A DNA stretch of 19,070 bases from Planctomycetia bacterium (lineage in GTDB: Bacteria; Planctomycetota; Planctomycetia; Gemmatales; Gemmataceae), in assembly GCA_022616395.1 (NCBI GenBank), contig JAKEEV010000070.1, positions 1-19,070 on the forward strand. The letters run 5' to 3'. Positions 14,608 through 19,070 of the stretch are shown one piece after another (positions within the stretch are counted from its first letter, which is position 1; each line of letters opens with the position of its first letter). A model generated the notes under the pieces. It worked only from the letters and a program-made list of their open reading frames with translations, was not told the DNA's origin and searched no databases. A program made the position numbers and the translations under genes.

Positions 14608-16712
14608 CGAACGGGTGCATACACGATCCGGAACCCGACGGTATCGAGTCGCTCGGTGGGGCGGACGCCGGCGCGAACCGCGGAGCGCACGCCAGAGGCC
14701 GGGTCGCGGTACGAGCCTCCCCGAATGACGCGTTTGTCGCCGTCGGCGGGTCCGGTTGGGTTGTCTTTGGGAGCGTCCTTGTAGGCTTCGGGTTTGTACC
14801 AGTCGCTGCACCACTCCGCGACGTTGCCGTGCATGTCGTGGAGGCCGAACTTGTTGGCTTCGGTCTTCCCAACGTCTTGGGGGAAGGAGGTAATCTTGCT
14901 CGCGTCTCCTCCGCGTTCGAGCGGATCGTCTCCGGTGACCTTGTAGACGCCCTGATTGCCGAAAGTCAGTTGCTCGCCGAAGGCAAATGGGGTCATGGTG
15001 CCCGCGCGGGCGGCGAATTCCCATTCGGCTTCCGTCGGCAGGCGATATTCCCAGCCTTTGCGTGCCCAGGGTTGGTTTTCCTCCAGCGCGGTGAGCTTGC
15101 GGCAGAACTCGTTGGCCTCTTCCCAGGTGACCGAATCGACCGGGAGATATTCGGCACGGGCCGCGAACTTCGCCGAACGCGAGGGATTGACCAGCATCAC
15201 CTTGATGAACTGACCGTTGGTGACCTCGGTCGCAGAGATGAAGAACGGTCCGCGCATTATCACCTCATGAACTGGTCCCTCCCCGGATCGCCGAGCGGTT
15301 TCAGTTTCGGGCGATCCGCGACGGTACATTCCGCCTTCCACGCGCACCATCTTCATGCCTTGTGTGTTGGTGAACGGGTCGGGGATTTCAGAGTCCGAAC
15401 GGAAGAGGCGGTAGATCGCGTAACTGAAGATGGCGAGAACAAGAAGCGCTCCCAGCCCGAGCAGAACAAACCCGGTCGGGAACTTCCGCTCGCTGCGTCT
15501 ACGAATTGGGTCATCGGTGGTGGTTTGAGGAGGAAGCTTGAATACCTGGCTGCTGGGGTTCGGGTCGGGAGGTGGAAGAGGCATGCCGGATACTGCGAAC
15601 GCGGGCGGTTGAAGGTGTGTCGGTTGCGGATAAGTCGGAGGTAAACCCGCTGGACCCGGCGCGACGAACGCGCCGGGAGGCAGACAGTACGGATGAAGCG
15701 CCCTCGCCAGTTGGATCGGCGTTTGGGGACGATCTTCCGGGCGCTTGGCCATGCACCAGTGGATGATGTGTTCCACCGGAGGAGGGGCATCGGGACGGTA
15801 CATCAAGAGACTTGGAGGCGGGTCGGTGCAGTGTTTGATTAGCTTCTCGGTTGGGTTGATGCCGTCATAAGGGACGCGGCCGGTGAGAATGTAATAGAGC
15901 GTACCTCCGAGTGCGTAGATGTCTGCCCGGATGTCCACGCCCATCGGGTCGCGGGCCTGTTCGGGTGCCAGGAAGTCCGGCGTACCGATCACGAATCCTT
16001 CCTGCGTGACTCGGTGCCCTTCGTTGCCGCCGGGTTGTTCCATCAGTCGAGCCAGTCCGAGATCGACCAACTTCACTGGCCCGTTATTTCGAGACACGAT
16101 GATGTTGCTCGGCTTGATGTCGCGATGAACCAGTCCCTTCTCGAAGGCGTGTTGAAGCCCCAGAGCTGTTTGGCGAATGATCTCGCACGCTTCGGGCACC
16201 GGCAGCGGTCCGCGATCACGAACGATCTTCGTCAGGTCGGTGCCGTCGATGAACTCCATCACATAGAAGTGATGGTCACCCACCCGTTCGGCGTCATACA
16301 CCTTGACCACGTTCGGGTGGTCCATCGCCGAGAGAGCTTGGATTTCCGTCTCGAAGCGTGAGGACGCGGCGGGGTGGCTCAATTTCTCTTTGCGAATCAC
16401 CTTGAAGGCCACGGCTCGGTCCATGCGTTTATCGTGGGCCTTGTAGACGCGGCCCATCCCGCCCTCGCCGAGAATATCAAGCAGAGTGTACCGGCCGGCG
16501 ATGGACAGACTCGCCCCGCGGCCCCGGGCGATTTCCTTGATCTGGAAGACAGTGAGCCATCCGCGGCGATTGATTTCCCTGGCCAGGGCTTGCGCATCGG
16601 GCTTTTTGTGCGCGATCCAACCCCACAGTTCGCGCAGTTGAGCGGCGCTGAGCAACCCGCAATCTTGCAGGTTGTGGTAGAAGGCAGCCGTCGGATCGAC
16701 AGCGCTACTCAT
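14601..16712 (-). CDS. Transmembrane Ser/Thr protein kinase with C-terminal FGE-like (SUMF1) domain
   Basis: This 703-residue protein has a short N-terminal helical region (1-70), a kinase domain (75-345), a Pro-rich linker, one membrane helix (414-437) and an FGE-sulfatase-like domain (452-700). Kinase motifs are LGEGGMGRVY (81-90), Lys104, HRDIKPSN (catalytic Asp198) and DLG (217-219) in place of DFG. The FGE-like part shows LPTEAEWEFAARAG (558-571), HDMHGNVAEWCSDW and VGFRI. The topology implies a cytoplasmic kinase and an outward-facing FGE-like domain, plausibly a ligand-sensing part. Similar fusions include chlamydial Pkn1 and planctomycete kinases. The last codons and the stop lie inside an inverted repeat. 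The start ATG at 16712 has only a weak Shine-Dalgarno. Confidence 0.93.
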   Translation of the reverse strand: MSSAVDPTAAFYHNLQDCGLLSAAQLRELWGWIAHKKPDAQALAREINRRGWLTVFQIKEIARGRGASLSIAGRYTLLDILGEGGMGRVYKAHDKRMDRAVAFKVIRKEKLSHPAASSRFETEIQALSAMDHPNVVKVYDAERVGDHHFYVMEFIDGTDLTKIVRDRGPLPVPEACEIIRQTALGLQHAFEKGLVHRDIKPSNIIVSRNNGPVKLVDLGLARLMEQPGGNEGHRVTQEGFVIGTPDFLAPEQARDPMGVDIRADIYALGGTLYYILTGRVPYDGINPTEKLIKHCTDPPPSLLMYRPDAPPPVEHIIHWCMAKRPEDRPQTPIQLARALHPYCLPPGAFVAPGPAGLPPTYPQPTHLQPPAFAVSGMPLPPPDPNPSSQVFKLPPQTTTDDPIRRRSERKFPTGFVLLGLGALLVLAIFSYAIYRLFRSDSEIPDPFTNTQGMKMVRVEGGMYRRGSPETETARRSGEGPVHEVIMRGPFFISATEVTNGQFIKVMLVNPSRSAKFAARAEYLPVDSVTWEEANEFCRKLTALEENQPWARKGWEYRLPTEAEWEFAARAGTMTPFAFGEQLTFGNQGVYKVTGDDPLERGGDASKITSFPQDVGKTEANKFGLHDMHGNVAEWCSDWYKPEAYKDAPKDNPTGPADGDKRVIRGGSYRDPASGVRSAVRAGVRPTERLDTVGFRIVYAPVRQ

Positions 16713-16819
16713 TGGGCGCTCACCGGTGGTTGCGAATCGCGAAGTGGCACATACTCTGTTGTACCACCTGTTTTGCCGGAAGGAAGCGAACTGCGTTCAA
16801 AGTAGTAGGCCCACTCCGC

Positions 16820-16948
16820 GTGCCGTTCTTCTGTCTTCTCCCCTGCCCGTGCCCTTGCCCGTTCTCTTCTGGTTCCGAGGGGAGGAAATACGAAGACCGG
16901 AAAAACCGGGCATGGGCAAGGGCAGGGCAAAGCCAAAGGCAACGGCAC
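16820..16948. repeat. Imperfect inverted repeat with tandem hexamer-like units (element O)
   Basis: GTGCCGTT at 16820-16827 pairs with AACGGCAC at 16941-16948. The inner parts CTGCCCGTGCCCTTGCCC (16843-16860) and GGGCATGGGCAAGGGCAG (16908-16925) are nearly complementary and read as repeated units of NNGCCC. It could fold as a long hairpin in the leader of the thiSG or kinase transcript. Confidence 0.7.
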
Positions 16949-17005
16949 ACGGATACCTTCTACTACTTTGAAGAACGGCTTCCGGTATGTTGACCACATC
17001 GAGAC

Positions 17006-17009
17006 GGAG
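17006..17009 (+). promoter_or_regulatory. Shine-Dalgarno GGAG of the thiSG gene
   Basis: GGAG lies 7 nt before the ATG at 17017. This supports starting at MPTITV, the natural first residues of ThiS, over the upstream in-frame ATG at 16987. Confidence 0.8.
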
Positions 17010-17016
17010 TAACACC

Positions 17017-18162
17017 ATGCCAACCATCACCGTAAACGAAGAGTCATACACATTCCCCGATCCCTTCACCGTCGCGGAGTTACTGAAGCATTTGCGGAAG
17101 GACGCAGAGAAGCTCGCGGTGGAAGTGAACCGCAAGGTCATTCCGCGCGCTGAACACGCCGGCTGTTCGCTCAAGGACGGAGACGCGGTGGAAATCGTCA
17201 CGCTCGTCGGTGGAGGATCGGGCCAGGAGTCAGGAGACAGGAATCAGGAGTCAGGAGTCAGGAGTCAGGAATCAGGAGTCAGGAATCAGGAGTCAGTTGG
17301 CAGCAAGCCGACTGCTCTTTCTGACTCCTGTCTCCTGACTCCTGACTCCTGCTTGAAGGTCGGCAAGTTCAGCTTCAAGTCACGCCTCTTCACCGGAACG
17401 GGCAAGTACACCTCTTACGAACTGATGCAGCAGTGCATGGATGCGAGCGGTTGCGAGGTGACAACGGTCGCGGTGCGCCGAGAGCGACTCATCGACAAGG
17501 ATGGCAAGAGCCTGCTCGACTTCCTCGATCTGAAGAAGCTCACGATTCTGCCGAACACGGCCGGTTGCTTCAGCGCGGAAGACGCGATCCGACACGCGAG
17601 ACTTGCCCGCGAGTTGCTCACGAACCTGGGCAACCCCGGAGCAGACTGGGTGAAGCTCGAATGCCTCGCGGACAAGCGCACGCTTCTGCCCGATCCGGTG
17701 GACACGCTCAAGGCAACCGAACAGCTCGTGAAGGACGGCTTCACGGTGCTTGTTTACACGAGTGACGATCCGGTTTTGGCAAAACGATTGAAGGAAGCCG
17801 GCGCCGCGAGCGTGATGCCTGCGGGTAGCCCGATCGGAAGCGGACAGGGCATTCTGAACCCGAACAACATCCGCATCTGTCTGGAATACTTGAAGGAGAA
17901 CGACCCGGATTACCCGGTGATCGTGGACGCGGGCGTTGGGACCGCAAGCGATGTGAGCGCGGCGATGGAACTGGGCTGCGACGGGGTTCTGTTGAACACC
18001 GCGATAGCGAGCGCGCGCGATCCGCTTCGCATGGCGTGGGCAATGCGTTACGCGACCGACGCCGGCCGACTGGCCTTCCTCGCCGGCCGCATCCCGAAGA
18101 AGCTCTACGCCAACGCCAGCAGCCCCACCGAGGGTATGATCGCCGGAACGAACAAGGTATGA
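17017..18162 (+). CDS. thiSG: ThiS-ThiG fusion: sulfur carrier and thiazole synthase
   Basis: This 381-residue protein joins ThiS (1-67) to ThiG (about 115-375). ThiS carries sulfur as a C-terminal thiocarboxylate; ThiG uses it with 1-deoxyxylulose phosphate and a glycine-derived imine to make the thiazole of thiamine. The ThiS part ends in the expected di-glycine (GGG at 65-67), but this is internal, not at a free C-terminus. ThiG shows KFSFKSRLFTGTGKY, the Schiff-base lysine (Lys213 in WVKLECL), PAGSPIGSGQG and DAGVGTASD. The linker (residues 68-113) is encoded almost entirely by a heptamer inverted repeat. ThiS-ThiG fusions are known in other bacteria. Uma2 and PTH2-like genes follow on the same strand. 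Confidence 0.93.
   Translation: MPTITVNEESYTFPDPFTVAELLKHLRKDAEKLAVEVNRKVIPRAEHAGCSLKDGDAVEIVTLVGGGSGQESGDRNQESGVRSQESGVRNQESVGSKPTALSDSCLLTPDSCLKVGKFSFKSRLFTGTGKYTSYELMQQCMDASGCEVTTVAVRRERLIDKDGKSLLDFLDLKKLTILPNTAGCFSAEDAIRHARLARELLTNLGNPGADWVKLECLADKRTLLPDPVDTLKATEQLVKDGFTVLVYTSDDPVLAKRLKEAGAASVMPAGSPIGSGQGILNPNNIRICLEYLKENDPDYPVIVDAGVGTASDVSAAMELGCDGVLLNTAIASARDPLRMAWAMRYATDAGRLAFLAGRIPKKLYANASSPTEGMIAGTNKV
17224..17351. repeat. In-frame heptamer inverted repeat forming the ThiS-ThiG linker (element P)
   Basis: Ten tandem 7-nt units of the type CAGGAGT fill 17224-17293 (variants CAGGAGA and CAGGAAT). Four units of the complement, ACTCCTG, fill 17324-17351, the second as TCTCCTG. GTTGGC/GCCGAC closes an inner hairpin. 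The element encodes residues 70-112 of the fusion and is open in frame throughout. The complement strand unit would give TGA in frame once per 21 nt; here the position reads TGT. Confidence 0.92.
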
Positions 18163-18187
18163 TTGCTGAAGGGAAAGGAGCAACACC

Positions 18188-18775
18188 ATGACCGCCGCTG
18201 AAGTGCTGACGCCGATACCGAAGCTGGTTCGCGACGACTTGGATCACGACCACTACGAGATCATCGACGGGGTTCGAGTGGAGTTACCGCCCATGAGTGC
18301 TGATTCGCAAGCTATTGCTTCCCGTCTTGCTCGCCACTTGGGCAATTACGGAACTGCCCAAAATATCGGCGACGCCTACACCGAGATGCTGTTCAAGTTG
18401 CCGCTCACAAAAGATCGAAACCGGAAACCTGACGCGGCATTCGTGCCGTATTCCCGATGGCCGAAGTACAAGCCGCTTCCCTCAACGAACGCCTGGGATG
18501 TGCTCCCAGACATTTGCATCGAGGTGGTCAGCCCGAATGACTTGGCCGACGAGATCGAAACGAAGATCAGCGAATATTTTCAGGCTGGTGTGCGGTTGGT
18601 GTGGGTGGTTTACCCGCGACAAGAGCGGCTCTATGTCTACGAGTCCGCGAACCAGATTCGCCGATTGACTCGCGACGACACACTTGATGGCGGTGTCGTG
18701 CTGCCCGGCTTCTCGCTTCCGTTGTCGGAACTCTTCCTACAACCGCCGCCAGCGAACCCGCCGACACAACCATGA
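18188..18775 (+). CDS. Uma2 family endonuclease (PD-(D/E)XK fold)
   Basis: This 195-residue protein has the full Uma2 (DUF820) pattern: YEIIDG near the start (23-28), Asp82 in RKPDAAFV, Glu112 in IEVVSPND and Lys126 in the following helix (ETKISEYF). These match the metal-binding and catalytic residues of the restriction-enzyme-like nuclease fold. Uma2 genes are common in planctomycetes and cyanobacteria, often in many copies; their substrate and role are not settled. AGGAG lies 7 nt before the ATG. The gene is 25 nt after thiSG and overlaps the next gene by 4 nt (ATGA), so co-transcription is likely. No transposase accompanies it. Confidence 0.93.
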   Translation: MTAAEVLTPIPKLVRDDLDHDHYEIIDGVRVELPPMSADSQAIASRLARHLGNYGTAQNIGDAYTEMLFKLPLTKDRNRKPDAAFVPYSRWPKYKPLPSTNAWDVLPDICIEVVSPNDLADEIETKISEYFQAGVRLVWVVYPRQERLYVYESANQIRRLTRDDTLDGGVVLPGFSLPLSELFLQPPPANPPTQP

Positions 18776-19070
18776 GCGACGAAGCGCCTTCGCCGTCACT
18801 ACCGAAGCTCCGCATGTATATCCTGATTCGCGAGTCGGTGCCGGTCGGGTTTGCGGTGCTGGCCGCCGCGCATGCGTCGCTGGCTGCGTATCTCAAGTTC
18901 GCGGATACGCCCGAAGTGAAGGAGTGGCTCTCCGGGCCGTTCTACAAGGCCGTGTGTCGCGTGACGGATGAAGAGTTTGCGCGGGCGAAGGAAACACCAG
19001 ATCACGTCGTGCTAACCGAATCCGCGCTCGATGGGCAGGAAGTCGCCAGCGCGTTCAAGCCGCGAGCCGA
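18772..19070 (+). CDS. PTH2-like small protein, cut by window end
   Basis: The start ATG overlaps the TGA of the Uma2 gene (ATGA), a typical sign of coupled translation. About 99 residues are visible, with no stop before the edge. The segment KLRMYILIRESVPVGFAVLAAAHASLAAYLKF and the following WLSGPFYKAV, then a VVLTESALDGQEV stretch, resemble the fold of the archaeal/eukaryal type peptidyl-tRNA hydrolase 2 (a beta strand, a helix with AAHA, then more strands). Whether it hydrolyses peptidyl-tRNA cannot be said; a related uncharacterised family is possible. The missing end lies beyond 19070. Confidence 0.75.
   Translation, partial: MSDEAPSPSLPKLRMYILIRESVPVGFAVLAAAHASLAAYLKFADTPEVKEWLSGPFYKAVCRVTDEEFARAKETPDHVVLTESALDGQEVASAFKPRA

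Larger units (their letters stand above)
16713..17016. other. Divergent intergenic region between the kinase and thiSG genes
   Basis: About 304 nt separate two divergent genes. The middle holds an inverted repeat (see next entry). I looked for a TPP riboswitch before the thiamine gene: no CTGAGA thi-box core is present. No promoter is clear enough to report. Confidence 0.6.

Noticed and set aside
16713..17016. TPP riboswitch before thiSG
   Set aside because: No CTGAGA thi-box core is present; the structure here is a simple inverted repeat.
17224..17351. CRISPR array
   Set aside because: The repeated unit is 7 nt with no spacers, and it forms an inverted repeat.

Overview
The window looks like a chromosome segment of a high-GC planctomycete, most likely from the Gemmata lineage. 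The evidence is a BBP7-type outer-membrane beta-barrel gene (a planctomycete family), a secreted HEAT-repeat protein, a Ser/Thr kinase fused to a formylglycine-generating-enzyme-like domain, an Uma2 nuclease, and many GC-rich inverted repeats between genes. The lineage is an inference from gene content; no rRNA gene is present.

Layout. 1-3645, minus strand: three tandem genes for von Willebrand factor A (vWA) proteins with intact MIDAS metal sites, separated by inverted repeats. 3975-5978, minus: an exported HEAT-repeat protein. 6162-7766, minus: a BBP7 porin-like protein. 8340-11420, plus: a 1026-residue FAD/Fe-S D-2-hydroxyacid dehydrogenase of the YdiJ type. 11593-14494, minus: an operon-like group of a DapA/HypD-like lyase, a 4-hydroxyproline 2-epimerase and two small uncharacterised proteins. 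It appears to serve 4-hydroxyproline catabolism; the oxidase and semialdehyde dehydrogenase steps are not in the window. 14601-16712, minus: a transmembrane kinase with an extracytoplasmic FGE-like domain. 17017-19070, plus: a ThiS-ThiG fusion for the thiamine thiazole moiety, then an Uma2 nuclease and a PTH2-like protein cut by the window edge, probably one operon.

The most striking content is a dense, mixed population of inverted repeats. A 26-nt sequence occurs seven times. Several elements have arms made of 7-nt tandem units (GAGCGCG, CAGGAGT, CAGTRAT types). Most sit within about 50 nt downstream of a stop codon and lack a U-tract. Four lie inside genes and stay open in frame: three in the FAD/Fe-S dehydrogenase, and one that forms the whole linker between ThiS and ThiG. 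A fifth supplies the stop codon of the kinase gene. In-frame palindromic insertion that adds peptide to enzymes recalls the Rickettsia palindromic elements; I do not know of a planctomycete description of it. This is the best candidate in the window for an undescribed phenomenon.
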